NCBI RefSeq assembly: GCF_027257955.1
Contig: NZ_JANZNQ010000006.1
Location: forward strand, 167,999 to 231,998
Length of the DNA: 64,000 bases
Origin: Zhongshania aquatica
GTDB taxonomy: Bacteria > Pseudomonadota > Gammaproteobacteria > Pseudomonadales > Spongiibacteraceae
Direction: 5' to 3'
Shown: positions 39,138-47,874 of the stretch, piece after piece
Layout: every line of letters starts with the position of its first letter
How positions within the stretch are numbered: position 1 is the stretch's first letter
The notes under the pieces: generated by a model
What the model was told of the DNA's origin: nothing
Seen by the model: only the letters and a program-made list of their open reading frames with translations
Database searches by the model: none
Position numbers and translations under genes: made by a program

Positions 39138-39911
39138 ATGACATTAGCAGAGCAGTGGGTGGCGTTTTACACCATTGTCCGCAAAGAAATCCGACGTTTT
39201 TTACGTATTTGGATGCAGACCTTATTACCGCCAGCAATAACCATGTCGCTGTATTTCGTGATTTTTGGAGCCTTAATTGGCTCGCGAATTGGCCAAATGG
39301 GTGGCTTTACCTATATGGAATTTGTGGTACCCGGTTTGATTATGATGTCGGTCATAACCAACGCATATTCAAATGTGGTGTCCTCGTTCTTCGGTGCCAA
39401 GTTTCAGCGCTTTGTAGAAGAGATTCTGGTATCACCCATGTCGAATAACACTGTGTTGTGGGGGTTTGTCATAGGTGGTGTGGCGAGAGGTTTGCTTGTT
39501 GGCTTGATCGTGACCATGTTGTCGCTATTTTTCACTAGTCTACATATTCAACACGTTGGCGTGACTATCGGTATCGTGCTGATGACGTCCATTATGTTTT
39601 CTTTGGCGGGTTTTATTAATGCCGTTTTCGCCAATAATTTTGACGATGTATCAATAGTGCCGGTATTTGTATTAACGCCCTTAACCTATCTTGGTGGCGT
39701 TTTCTATTCGATTGATCTATTGCCAGATTTTTGGGCGGGCGTGTCCCGCCTAAACCCCATGCTGTATATCGTTAACGCTTTTCGATACGGCGTATTAGGT
39801 GTATCTGACGTGAATGTCACCACGGCATTTTTGATGGTGGGTGGTTTTACTGTGGCGGCTTACGCCTATTGTATGTATTTGTTGGCGAGCGGCACTCGCC
39901 TGCGTCATTAG
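39138..39911 (+). CDS. ABC-2 type transporter permease (YadH-like)
   Basis: A 257-residue inner-membrane protein with about six hydrophobic helices and an ABC-2 signature around residues 200-230 (YLGGVFYSIDLLPDFWAGVSRLNPMLYIVNAFRYG-like). It pairs with the ATPase upstream as a half-size exporter dimer. Next gene queF begins 17 bp after the stop and may share the transcript. Confidence 0.94.
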   Translation: MTLAEQWVAFYTIVRKEIRRFLRIWMQTLLPPAITMSLYFVIFGALIGSRIGQMGGFTYMEFVVPGLIMMSVITNAYSNVVSSFFGAKFQRFVEEILVSPMSNNTVLWGFVIGGVARGLLVGLIVTMLSLFFTSLHIQHVGVTIGIVLMTSIMFSLAGFINAVFANNFDDVSIVPVFVLTPLTYLGGVFYSIDLLPDFWAGVSRLNPMLYIVNAFRYGVLGVSDVNVTTAFLMVGGFTVAAYAYCMYLLASGTRLRH

Positions 39912-39928
39912 TGAGTTAAAAAGCTGCA

Positions 39929-40765
39929 ATGAGCGATAAAAAACATCATGGGCCGCTGGGTGAAAAGGTCGATTACCCGCAAGAGTACGACCCCTCGTGT
40001 TTGCACCCCATTTCTAGGGACGCCGGGCGCGAAACTTTAGGGCTAGGCGGAGCTTCGAGCTTACCGTTTTCGGGCGTTGATATTTGGAATGCCTATGAGG
40101 TGTCTTGGTTAACTGAGTCGGGCATGCCAAAGGTGGCCTGTGCGGAGTTTCGTTTTCCTGCTGACAGCCCCAATATCGTCGAATCAAAGTCGTTTAAATT
40201 GTATTTGAACTCCTTTAACCAATCGCGAATTAAGGATGTTGATGCGCTAAAGCGCTTATTGCTTGCAGATTTAAGTCGCGCTACGGGCGCAGACGTTGAG
40301 GTCGAGGTATATACGCCGAATGTGTGGGCGGAGGTCTCTAGGATTTCGCTGCCGGTGGGTGAGTGTTTAGACGAACTGGACATTAGTCCATCGTCTTTTT
40401 TGCCTGCGCCGGAATTATTGCAGGCAGTAAGCGGGGAAGTGGTTAGTGAAAAGTTATACAGCAACTTGTTGCGTTCACGCTGCCCGGTAACGTCTCAGCC
40501 AGATTGGGCCACTGTTGAAATTCACTATCGCGGCCCGAAGATTAATAGGTCTCAATTATTGGCTTATATCGTGTCGTTTCGTGAGCATGATGAGTTCCAC
40601 GAGCACTGCGTGGAGCGCATATTTAGCGATTTAATTAGTCGGCTTCAGCCAGAGTCGCTAACGGTATACGCTCGCTATACCCGTCGAGGCGGTTTGGATA
40701 TAAACCCTTGGCGTAGCACCGATTCTAGTGTCGTTGCGCTGAATGCCCGTGGTGCACGTCAGTAG
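39929..40765 (+). CDS. queF: NADPH-dependent 7-cyano-7-deazaguanine reductase QueF
   Basis: Reduces preQ0 to preQ1 in queuosine biosynthesis. The 278 residues are the long two-domain (E. coli-type) form. The catalytic Cys185 and Asp192 lie in RSRCPVTSQPDWATV, and the NADPH-binding signature ESKSFKLYLNS is at 85-95. It follows the ABC exporter genes closely. FolE in the same window feeds the same precursor pool. Confidence 0.97.
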   Translation: MSDKKHHGPLGEKVDYPQEYDPSCLHPISRDAGRETLGLGGASSLPFSGVDIWNAYEVSWLTESGMPKVACAEFRFPADSPNIVESKSFKLYLNSFNQSRIKDVDALKRLLLADLSRATGADVEVEVYTPNVWAEVSRISLPVGECLDELDISPSSFLPAPELLQAVSGEVVSEKLYSNLLRSRCPVTSQPDWATVEIHYRGPKINRSQLLAYIVSFREHDEFHEHCVERIFSDLISRLQPESLTVYARYTRRGGLDINPWRSTDSSVVALNARGARQ

Positions 40766-40869
40766 GCGTTCGCTTTTTATACCTCCTATCTCGGTAGGTA
40801 AATAACCGGATAGTTTCTCATTTCTATTGGCGCATAATCGTGTTTAATCTGAAATGTGAGAGAGCCGCG

Positions 40870-41196
40870 ATGCTGGTAGCGAGTTATCTGCTTGGTTACA
40901 ACAAAAATGACACCGTGAAACATCTCGCTGTCGATAACATCCTGCCGGATCAGTTGCAGGGTGCTGATATACGACTGTTCTCCCGTGGAGCAAGCGCCGA
41001 TGGCGCGTCAAAAATTACAGACCTTCTACTATTATTTCCCGGCGCTGCGGCGCCACAAAACATAGTGTGTTTGCCGGCACTTCCGCAAAATGCTGTGTCA
41101 CACTTATTAGCCGGTATGCCCTTGCAGGTAGTCGACTTTGCCCATGGCCGAAAGTTATCAGTGGTGTACACCCATGATCAGCAGCGTTGCGCATAA
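40870..41196 (+). CDS. Hypothetical protein
   Basis: A 108-residue reading frame from ATG 40870, preceded by GTGAGAGAG; a GTG at 40840 would add ten residues. Contains DNILPDQLQGADIRLFSRG and a Leu/Ala-rich middle, with no motif known to me. Its end overlaps the next small frame by about 23 bp. Both could be one small coupled pair; evidence is only reading frame and position. Confidence 0.4.
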   Translation: MLVASYLLGYNKNDTVKHLAVDNILPDQLQGADIRLFSRGASADGASKITDLLLLFPGAAAPQNIVCLPALPQNAVSHLLAGMPLQVVDFAHGRKLSVVYTHDQQRCA

Positions 41197-41428
41197 AGTG
41201 GGTTACATGCAAAAAAGTCGTCCTTTGGAGGCGATGCACTATTCAGTACACGGCCCACATTCGACGATCAGCTTATGTCTTAAGGATCGTCGTGTTAGCT
41301 ATGCGGCTAATTTTATGGCGCAAATTCCTGAAACTATTACCGACCGTATCAGTGAAGATTATCGCGAAGTTCTAAATGCAGACTTGTTGAGTTATTTCAT
41401 CGAACTGGGCGAGAATTTATCGCAATAG
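41174..41428 (+). CDS. Hypothetical protein
   Basis: An 84-residue frame from ATG 41174, overlapping the previous frame. Sequence such as HYSVHGPHSTISLCLKDRRVSYAANFMAQIPETITDRISEDYREVL looks like a soluble folded protein, but no family is recognised. Ends about 100 bp before the dUTPase gene. Confidence 0.45.
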   Translation: MISSVAHKVGYMQKSRPLEAMHYSVHGPHSTISLCLKDRRVSYAANFMAQIPETITDRISEDYREVLNADLLSYFIELGENLSQ

Positions 41429-41538
41429 CCTACTAAGTTGGATTACCCACCCATACAACAAAGCCGCAAATAGTCGCTGCTTAATACCTCTTCCTTGTTT
41501 ATCATGTGCACTCGGATTTTTGATGGGTGGATTTAATA

Positions 41539-42171
41539 GTGTCTGATTCAACGCGTCGAGCAGCATTTATCACTATGCTGGATTTGCAAAACCGCATGAA
41601 TAGCAAAGTACATAGCGATTGGATGAAGCAAGGTTTTGCTTGGTATCGTGCCGCTTGGATAGAGTGTGGCGAGCTAATGGATCATTACGGTTATAAGTGG
41701 TGGAAGAAGCAACATCCTGATTTGGCACAGGTTCAGTTAGAAGTGGTTGATATTTGGCACTTTGGCATGAGTGCGTTATTTAAAGATGGCGTTGATATAG
41801 CTAGCATGGCCAGCGCGATTGAGTCCGAACTTGCAGATCATCAGCCTTCTGGTTTAGATGTGCTCGCTGCCACTGAGGCGCTTGCAGAGTACTGTTTACG
41901 TACCAAAGGTTTCTCGGTTCCGCTGTTTTGGGATTTGATGACGGCCTCTGAGCTGAGTTTTGATGATCTGTATAAACAGTATGTTGGCAAAAATGTATTG
42001 AATTTTTTCCGTCAAGATCATGGTTATAAAGACGGAAGCTATAAAAAGGTATGGCAGGGAGAGGAAGATAATGTGCACTTAGTCGAGATATTGGCTCAGT
42101 CGGACGTGACATCCAGCCAGTTTGCCGACGATGTGTATCAAGGCCTCGCTGCGCGTTATCCAAGGGCTTAG
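41539..42171 (+). CDS. Dimeric all-alpha dUTP diphosphatase
   Basis: A 210-residue enzyme of the all-alpha NTP pyrophosphatase superfamily, hydrolysing dUTP to dUMP. GTG at 41539 with GGGTGG eight bases upstream is the likely start. The metal-binding helices appear as AAWIECGELMDHYGYKWWKK and VQLEVVDIWHFG (E...E and E..D), and FRQDHGYKDGSYKKVW is a typical C-terminal segment. It is unrelated in fold to trimeric Dut. Followed by the putative nuclease gene after 11 bp. Confidence 0.88.
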   Translation: MSDSTRRAAFITMLDLQNRMNSKVHSDWMKQGFAWYRAAWIECGELMDHYGYKWWKKQHPDLAQVQLEVVDIWHFGMSALFKDGVDIASMASAIESELADHQPSGLDVLAATEALAEYCLRTKGFSVPLFWDLMTASELSFDDLYKQYVGKNVLNFFRQDHGYKDGSYKKVWQGEEDNVHLVEILAQSDVTSSQFADDVYQGLAARYPRA

Positions 42172-42182
42172 GCGGATTTAGA

Positions 42183-43040
42183 ATGTCATCAGACAAGCTA
42201 TCTACTTCAGCAATAGCCAAGCAGGGAGAAATCCCTGTTCAGCAGTTATTTTCTGTACTTAAGGATTATGGCTGGATACGCAAGGTTGAAGATGGATGGG
42301 TGCTAACAAGCAAGGGTGAGTTTGAAGGCGGTAGCTACCAAAGCAGTAAGCGCTACGGCCGTTATATTGTGTGGCCACAAAATTTGCTGGAACACCAACT
42401 TTTCAAGGCGATGGAGAGTAATAAGTTATTGTCTGCGGCTGCGCTTGGCAGAATGGAAGGCCTCAGTGGCCGGCAGTTAAATCGGGTGTTTGTTGAATTA
42501 GCTTGGTTAAAGCCTAGTTCGCGCGGTTGGGAATTAACCCCGACTGGCAGTGCGATTGGCGGACAGCTCTTTGAAAATCAGCAGAGTAGCTTAAGTTATG
42601 TCCTCTGGCCTGAAGAGATTCGGAGTCGTGAGGCTTTTCTTCGTTTGCTCAAAGAGTGTCGGATAGAAGAGAAGGCCACCGAAGACTTATTCGACGATAA
42701 GGCTGATGGCTGGATTGCTTTAGATGGCGTTGCCTGTAAAACCCGTGAGCATTGTCATATTGCGCAGTGGCTTTATTTAGCTGGTGTACGGTATAGCATT
42801 TATCGACCCTTGCCTGTAGATGAACTGCAGGTCAGTGACTTCTATTTGCCCGATAACAGGGTTTGCCTTGAGTATTGGGGTGCCAGTGACCATTCTGATG
42901 CGATATCCGCCCGTATGCGACGTGCGGAGTTGTGCGAAGATTTGGGTTTATTGGTTTTAGACATTCATCCTGAAGATATTGCGACCTTAGACGATTATCT
43001 TAGTCGACATCTTCAGCAGTTAGGCGTGGACTTTTACTAG
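42183..43040 (+). CDS. Winged-helix repeat protein with PD-(D/E)XK nuclease-like C-terminus
   Basis: A 285-residue protein with two repeats in the first 150 residues, each ending in a similar unit: GWVLTSKGEFEGG...YIVWP and GWELTPTGSAIGG...YVLWP. These look like KilAC/antirepressor-type winged helices. The last 100 residues have an E-rich helix, then VSDFYLPDNRVCLEYWG and LGLLVLDIHPED, the pattern of a Vsr-like PD-(D/E)XK nuclease core, with arginine where lysine is often found. Adjacent to dUTPase, 11 bp apart. Function unknown; DNA processing is a guess. Confidence 0.65.
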   Translation: MSSDKLSTSAIAKQGEIPVQQLFSVLKDYGWIRKVEDGWVLTSKGEFEGGSYQSSKRYGRYIVWPQNLLEHQLFKAMESNKLLSAAALGRMEGLSGRQLNRVFVELAWLKPSSRGWELTPTGSAIGGQLFENQQSSLSYVLWPEEIRSREAFLRLLKECRIEEKATEDLFDDKADGWIALDGVACKTREHCHIAQWLYLAGVRYSIYRPLPVDELQVSDFYLPDNRVCLEYWGASDHSDAISARMRRAELCEDLGLLVLDIHPEDIATLDDYLSRHLQQLGVDFY

Positions 43041-43061
43041 CATTCAGAAATGAATCGGTAC

Positions 43062-43349
43062 TCAACGATCAAATTCGATTTTTATCGCTTCTGCTAGTGC
43101 TAAGTCTTTTGCGGTCAGGCCACCGGCATCATGACTTGTCAAAGCAATAGTAACGGTTTTATACACGTTGCTCCACTCGGGATGGTGGTCGATTTTCTCT
43201 GCACGAATGGCTACGCGGGTCATAAATGAAAACGCGCTTATAAAATCCTTGAATTCAAACACTCGGCACAATTTCCCGTCACTTAATTCCCAGCCCACTA
43301 GTTCTTTAAGTGCATTACTGATTTCTAAATCGGTTAGCTTCACTGTCAT
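43062..43349 (-). CDS. phhB: Pterin-4a-carbinolamine dehydratase
   Basis: A 95-residue PCD/DCoH protein that dehydrates 4a-hydroxytetrahydrobiopterin, recycling the cofactor of aromatic amino acid hydroxylases, or acting in molybdopterin/folate side paths. The active-site histidines are in [14 protein letters not shown] and [13 protein letters not shown]. No phenylalanine hydroxylase gene is near. Overlaps the end of trmA by 4 bp. Confidence 0.93.
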   Translation of the reverse strand: MTVKLTDLEISNALKELVGWELSDGKLCRVFEFKDFISAFSFMTRVAIRAEKIDHHPEWSNVYKTVTIALTSHDAGGLTAKDLALAEAIKIEFDR

Positions 43350-44446
43350 GGCTTGTCTCTACTTTTTAAAAATATGCCGCATTCCATGTGATGAGTGTAC
43401 GGGAACTGGTCGAAGAGGGCGAAGGCCTGAACCGCATGAGTTTTGGTTAATATTTGCAAATCTCGGTGTAGCGTTTCTGGGTTGCACGAGATATAGACAA
43501 TATCCGTGAAATTGGAAATCAGTTGGCGGGTATTTTCGTCCAAACCCGCGCGTGGCGGATCTACCAGAACCGTTTTAATGTTGAAGTCATCCAAGTTGAT
43601 ATCAGCTAGTCGTCGAAAGCTGCGCTCCTTATTGAGCGCTGAGGTAAGTTCTTCACTCGACATACGGAGCACGTTGGTATTGGTAATGCCGTTTAAGTCG
43701 AAATTTTCATGCGCAGCCTTAACCGAGGTCTTCGAGATTTCTGTGGCCAGCACTTTTCTGAAGTGCTTAGAAAGTGGCGCGGTAAAGTTGCCGTTACCGC
43801 AATAGAGTTCCAGTAAATCTTGATCTTGATTATCGCCTACCTGAGATTTTGCCCAGCCAATCATGGTGGCATTGAGTTTGCCGTTTGGCTGGGTAAAGCC
43901 TCCCTCAAATTGCTTGTAGGTATACTGTTCGTCGCCTATAGGCAAAACTTCGACCACGTAGTCGCGCTCAAGTACAAGTTTTTGCTTTTTACTACGACCA
44001 ATAATTTGAATATCCAGCTTCGTCGCCAATTCACGGGCGCTGGCTTCCCACTCTTCGTCAAGACGACGATGGTAAATCAGGCTGACAAGCATATCGCCGC
44101 TTAAGGTGCTCAGAAACTCAACTTGGAAAAGCCGCTTGCTTAAAATTATGTTGCCATTCAGCTCGCCCAAAAGTGTTGGCATCAGGTCGTAAATAGCTTT
44201 TGACGCGATAGGAAACTGATCTATGCGTACAGGTATTTTCGGCTCAGCCGGGTCGAACATGGCGTAATAAGCGTCACCGTTGTCATGCCATAAACGGAAC
44301 TCTGCCCGCAATCGGTAGTGCTCCGGCTCAGATGGGAATATGGTTGGCGAGGGTAATGCAAGGTCGTCAAAAAGCGCAGAAACCTCGTTCGCCTTCTTTT
44401 CGAGAATGGTGGAATAGTTGTTTACGTCGATGGGTGCTAAGCTCAT
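43346..44446 (-). CDS. trmA: tRNA (uracil-5-)-methyltransferase TrmA
   Basis: Makes ribothymidine at tRNA position 54. The 366 residues equal the E. coli length. SAM motif [24 protein letters not shown], and the catalytic cysteine in [14 protein letters not shown] are present, followed by the general base Glu in [10 protein letters not shown]. Starts [18 protein letters not shown]. Its stop overlaps the phhB start, indicating coupled translation. Confidence 0.97.
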   Translation of the reverse strand: MSLAPIDVNNYSTILEKKANEVSALFDDLALPSPTIFPSEPEHYRLRAEFRLWHDNGDAYYAMFDPAEPKIPVRIDQFPIASKAIYDLMPTLLGELNGNIILSKRLFQVEFLSTLSGDMLVSLIYHRRLDEEWEASARELATKLDIQIIGRSKKQKLVLERDYVVEVLPIGDEQYTYKQFEGGFTQPNGKLNATMIGWAKSQVGDNQDQDLLELYCGNGNFTAPLSKHFRKVLATEISKTSVKAAHENFDLNGITNTNVLRMSSEELTSALNKERSFRRLADINLDDFNIKTVLVDPPRAGLDENTRQLISNFTDIVYISCNPETLHRDLQILTKTHAVQAFALFDQFPYTHHMECGIFLKSRDKP

Positions 44447-44471
44447 AGTCGTTCCGATTGGATAGCGCTTT

Positions 44472-45464
44472 TCAGCGGGACTTGATTCGCATGCGGTCTC
44501 TGTTCTGCCAAATTACTTCAGCCTGTTGCATACATTGCTGTTGATCTAATTCAGGGGCGCGCAGTTGCAGGGTAATCGCGATAGTACCAATAATGGCTAG
44601 GTAGCCATATTCACTAACAATGTCATTCTGCCAAGCTGATACTAGCTCTGTAATATTGAGGGAATCGAGTTTTTCCTGACGTCCATCAAGTAGCTTTGGC
44701 CATTCAGATTCTGACAGCACGCCATTGTGAACCATCTTAACTTTGCATACCGCTTCAGGTTTGCGTTCCGCCTCACCGGCTTCACCTTTAAATACCACCG
44801 CATGGGCTTGCCCGAGTAAGGCGGCGGCCTGTTGATGGTTTTCTGCGTAGGCGGGATGAAAAATACTCTGCATAGAAAAGGGCGCAGATAACGGATTTAG
44901 TAGACGGGATAAAGTATGTACTGGAGAGCGTAAACCAAATTGATTGCGAAGATCGATCATGCGCTGCAGCATTGGCGAAAAGTTAGCTAAGGGCATGTAA
45001 GCGAAATTGGATCGATTGAGCTTTTCTTCTACATCAGGCCAGGACGACGCGGGGACCTCACCAAGAGCTGCTAAGACGTGTTCGCTGTAAATTCTGTCCG
45101 CGGTGTGGCCCGATGCACCATGCATAACGATGCGCAGACCGCTGTCTGCCAGTGCGAGAGCTGACAGTAAATACCAAGGTAATTGGCGCCGTTTCCCCGC
45201 GTAGCTCGCCCAGTCTAAATCAACGCTAATTACTGGCGCCGAGATGGTATCTCTTACGGCCTTTACGAATCCCGCGAGTTCCTCAAAGCTTTCCTCTTTC
45301 ACCCGTAAAAGCATCAGAAAGGCGCCGAGCTGGACATCTTCAACTTCGCCTCGCAGTATCATGCCCATGGCATGACGAGCTTCTGACTCTGTGAGTGATC
45401 GAGAACCGGTTTTGCCTTTACCTAAAATGCGTACGTATTGCGCAAAGGGATGTTCTAGCGACAT
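44472..45464 (-). CDS. ybiB: TrpD2/YbiB-like glycosyl transferase family protein
   Basis: A 330-residue homologue of anthranilate phosphoribosyltransferase lacking the usual substrate set. Start at 45464 gives MSLEHPFAQYVRILGKGKTGSRSLTESEARHAM. HGASGHTADRIYSEHVL stands where TrpD has its phosphate loop, as in E. coli YbiB, which binds nucleic acid and not anthranilate. It is the last gene of the yccA-tusDCBE direction, 16 bp after tusE. Role in DNA/RNA metabolism is inferred from E. coli. Confidence 0.85.
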   Translation of the reverse strand: MSLEHPFAQYVRILGKGKTGSRSLTESEARHAMGMILRGEVEDVQLGAFLMLLRVKEESFEELAGFVKAVRDTISAPVISVDLDWASYAGKRRQLPWYLLSALALADSGLRIVMHGASGHTADRIYSEHVLAALGEVPASSWPDVEEKLNRSNFAYMPLANFSPMLQRMIDLRNQFGLRSPVHTLSRLLNPLSAPFSMQSIFHPAYAENHQQAAALLGQAHAVVFKGEAGEAERKPEAVCKVKMVHNGVLSESEWPKLLDGRQEKLDSLNITELVSAWQNDIVSEYGYLAIIGTIAITLQLRAPELDQQQCMQQAEVIWQNRDRMRIKSR

Positions 45465-45480
45465 ATTGCTACTCTTAGGA

Positions 45481-45816
45481 TTAAAGGCAGTTATCCGGCC
45501 GGGGTAGGCCTGCAACTTTACTCAGAATTTTTGCTGGGCTACCAGGGAACAGCGTCAAGAAATACAGACTGTTGCCTTTGTCAGATCCAAATTCAAGTTT
45601 CGCGTATTTTATCAGTGGCCGCATCGCGGGCGATAGGCCGAACTGTTTGTAATAGCTCTGGACTAGCTGAATTAGCTCCCAGTGTTGCTCAGTTAGTGAT
45701 ATCGCACTATCTTCCGCTAAAGCCGAGGCAACTTCTGGCGACCAATCCTCTAGGTTCTTTAAAAACCCGTCTTTGTCAGTGGCGATCTTTTGGCCGTTTA
45801 CAATGAGAGCGCCCAT
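45481..45816 (-). CDS. tusE: Sulfur relay protein TusE (DsrC family)
   Basis: The 111-residue carrier that takes sulfur from TusBCD and delivers it to MnmA for 2-thiouridine at U34. The C-terminal arm GLPRPDNCL ends in the single reactive cysteine (Cys110), and the DsrC core DGFLKNLEDWSPEVA and LTEQHWELIQLVQSYYKQF is clear. Lacking the second cysteine of dissimilatory DsrC, it is the thiouridine type. Follows tusB by 1 bp. Confidence 0.95.
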   Translation of the reverse strand: MGALIVNGQKIATDKDGFLKNLEDWSPEVASALAEDSAISLTEQHWELIQLVQSYYKQFGLSPAMRPLIKYAKLEFGSDKGNSLYFLTLFPGSPAKILSKVAGLPRPDNCL

Positions 45817-45817
45817 C

Positions 45818-46081
45818 TTACCAGCTGATGCACTGTGGGTGGGCTACGCATAAATCTACGAACTCTGGGAAATCTAGAAGATTTATTTTCTGGTTTGGGG
45901 TAATTCCCCGGCGTAGGAGATCATCTCTCAGTGCGTAAAATGCTATATCTTGTCCCGTGCTGCCCAGTATCGACGGGCTTAGCGTGACCGCATCTTCAAT
46001 TAATATAATGGCGTCGGTATCTGATAAGCTGCTTTTACACCTGTCGTAACTGGCAGGGCTATTTAAAATATGGAGATGCAT
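45818..46081 (-). CDS. tusB: Sulfur relay protein TusB (DsrH family)
   Basis: An 87-residue small subunit of the TusBCD hexamer. MHLHILNSPASYDRC opening and IILIEDAVTL are typical. Start overlaps the stop of tusC by 1 bp. Together with TusC and TusD it forms the sulfur acceptor of TusA. Confidence 0.9.
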   Translation of the reverse strand: MHLHILNSPASYDRCKSSLSDTDAIILIEDAVTLSPSILGSTGQDIAFYALRDDLLRRGITPNQKINLLDFPEFVDLCVAHPQCISW

Positions 46082-46434
46082 TAGAAACTCTGTACTCGGT
46101 CCGCGCTGCGTAATAATTCGTGCAGCTTGGCGGCTGAAATTTCGCTCGCGTGTGCCACTAGCGAGTTTTGACTTAGCTGTCGTGCCTCGCGATCTTCTTT
46201 AAGATAGAAAATCTTTTCGATGTCATACAAGGGCAGGGCATTTATGATGCCAGAATGGGGTTTTGCTTCAATAATCGTTGCATCTTTGGCGGTTAACAGT
46301 TGAAAGATCGCGTCTTGTAAAAATACCAAGCTGATTTTTTGATCAAATGCGGCCGTGGCCAAAGCCATATCAACTGCTTCGCGAGCGAGACTGTGTCCGT
46401 ATGCTTGGCGAGTAAATAAATATAAAAAATGCAT
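46081..46434 (-). CDS. tusC: Sulfur relay protein TusC (DsrF family)
   Basis: A 117-residue TusC/DsrF protein. The N-terminal FTRQAYGHSLAREAVDMALATAAFDQKISLVFLQDAIFQL block defines the family. Adjoins tusD with no gap and overlaps tusB by one base, so all three subunits are translated together. Confidence 0.93.
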   Translation of the reverse strand: MHFLYLFTRQAYGHSLAREAVDMALATAAFDQKISLVFLQDAIFQLLTAKDATIIEAKPHSGIINALPLYDIEKIFYLKEDREARQLSQNSLVAHASEISAAKLHELLRSADRVQSF

Positions 46435-46833
46435 TTAATTTCCGAATCGGACAATACGGTCAGCATTTATACATGCATCAACCCACTGACCAAGGCCGCC
46501 GATATTGAAGCTCTCGTTCATATTGTGACCGTCGATTTCATAACGTTGCGCCTCTTTTTCATCAACGACGCCGCGACGAAGGGCGCTAGAAACGCAGACG
46601 ACTAAGTCGAGTTCATGCTCTTTTTGAAGTGATTGCCACTGAACCGGAATAGACAGCTCGTCTTGGGGTGGCGTTATGAAGCTATTTGCACAGTGAACGC
46701 CATCGTTGAAAAAAAACACTCGGTAAATTCGGTGTTTGCGTTCAATGACAGCCTTGCAAAATTTAAGTGCGGTATGACTCGATTGGTCTGAATAGGGTTG
46801 GCCCGTAACCAGAATTGCAAAACAGAGGCTCAT
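46435..46833 (-). CDS. tusD: Sulfur relay protein TusD (DsrE family)
   Basis: The 132-residue catalytic subunit of TusBCD. It has CFAILVTGQPYSDQSSHTALKFCKAVI, YRVFFFNDGVHCANSFITPPQDE, VCVSSALRRGVVDE with the active cysteine region, and a C-terminal LGQWVDACINADRIVRFG. First tus gene, 45 bp after yccA in the same direction. Confidence 0.94.
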   Translation of the reverse strand: MSLCFAILVTGQPYSDQSSHTALKFCKAVIERKHRIYRVFFFNDGVHCANSFITPPQDELSIPVQWQSLQKEHELDLVVCVSSALRRGVVDEKEAQRYEIDGHNMNESFNIGGLGQWVDACINADRIVRFGN

Positions 46834-46878
46834 TAGGGCCTCTGTTTTGACGTTTTTACATGGTGGTTAGGTTGGTGA

Positions 46879-47550
46879 TTAGTCATCACTTCCGAATATG
46901 CCCAGTAAATGTAGTAGGTGAACAAACAGGTTATAAATGTCTAGATACAGTGCGACAGTTGCACGAATATAGTTTGTTTCCCCGCCGTGGATAATGCGGC
47001 TGGTATCAAACAGGATCAGGCCAGACATAATAAATACAGCGGCCGCAGATATGGCAAGTGACGCTGCGGGAACTTGGAAGAACAAATTGGCAATGCTTGC
47101 AACGACCATAACCAGCAGGCCGATCATCAAGAAGCCGCCTAGGAAGGAAAAGTCTTTGCGGGTGGTCAGCACATAGGCAGACAAGCCGAAGAATACTAAT
47201 GCGGTACCGCCAAGCGCCTGCATAACAAGCTCGCCGCCATTGGGCAGGGCAAGGTACATTTTAAGCATCGGGCCTAAAGCAGCGCCTAATAAACCGGTAA
47301 ACACAAATATAGCGATTATGCCTTTGCTTGAGTCTGCTGTTTTATTAACAACAAATAGCATTACAAAACCGAGAATAGACAAAACAAGCCCAATGCCATG
47401 GCCGATATTCATTGCCATTGCGATCCCTGCGCAGATTGCGCTGGTAACTAGGGTCATACCGAGCAATAGATAGGTGTTGCGAAGTACCTTACTAGTTTCC
47501 AGGGCGGGTAACGCGTGCCCGTGTGTCTGGAAGACTGATTTATCTTGCAT
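46879..47550 (-). CDS. yccA: Bax inhibitor-1 family protein YccA
   Basis: A 223-residue inner-membrane protein with seven hydrophobic helices of the BI-1/UPF0005 family (LRNTYLLLGMTLVTSAICAG near the start; the C-terminus LDIYNLFVHLLHLLGIFGSDD is diagnostic). E. coli YccA is a substrate and modulator of FtsH. The yccA-tusDCBE order is conserved in Pseudomonas-type genomes. It is the last recognisable core gene before the integrase island. Confidence 0.95.
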   Translation of the reverse strand: MQDKSVFQTHGHALPALETSKVLRNTYLLLGMTLVTSAICAGIAMAMNIGHGIGLVLSILGFVMLFVVNKTADSSKGIIAIFVFTGLLGAALGPMLKMYLALPNGGELVMQALGGTALVFFGLSAYVLTTRKDFSFLGGFLMIGLLVMVVASIANLFFQVPAASLAISAAAVFIMSGLILFDTSRIIHGGETNYIRATVALYLDIYNLFVHLLHLLGIFGSDD

Positions 47551-47679
47551 GTTTTACTCCGTTAATTGCTAAACACTAATTGCTATACATTAATTGCAAA
47601 CAACGTTAATGATAACAGGTCTCATCATACTGTGTGTGGAGTAACTTGCAAAGGAAGATTGGTGTAGCGAGGAGCGATA

Positions 47680-47690
47680 AAAGTGGCGGA
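47680..47690 (+). repeat. Outlying copy of the integrase-associated repeat
   Basis: AAAGTGGCGGA matches the first ten bases of the tandem AAAGTGGCGGGT repeat 150 bp further on. Its complement ends TCCGCCACTTT, reminiscent of a tRNA-Ser 3' acceptor end. Possible attachment core or arm site. Confidence 0.4.
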
Positions 47691-47836
47691 GGGGCAGTCC
47701 TACATACTTTGAAATAGATTGAAACAAAATAAAACCAATTAACTCTGTATTATCGCTATATATAGCGGTATTTTTAGCTGACTATTCTGATTGAGGTGTT
47801 TCATTTCATTTCTTGATAACTCAAAGTATTGCGTAT

Positions 47837-47860
47837 AAAGTGGCGGGTAAAGTGGCGGGT
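47837..47860 (+). repeat. Tandem 12-bp repeat before the integrase
   Basis: AAAGTGGCGGGT occurs twice head to tail with no mismatch, ending 15 bp before the integrase start codon. Such short direct repeats next to a tyrosine recombinase gene usually are recombinase binding (arm or core) sites. Confidence 0.6.
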
Positions 47861-47874
47861 ATGAGTTTAAATAG

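Larger units (their letters stand above)
47551..47874. other. Core/island junction
   Basis: No gene in 324 bases. The first part is the yccA leader; from about 47,680 it contains the integrase-associated repeats listed separately, and AT-rich DNA ahead of the integrase. The island boundary probably lies here. Confidence 0.5.

Noticed and set aside
47680..47710. Remnant of a complete tRNA-Ser gene
   Set aside because: Only the acceptor-end-like ten bases match; no T-arm GGTTCGAATCC or anticodon stem is present, so I list it as a possible attachment core only.
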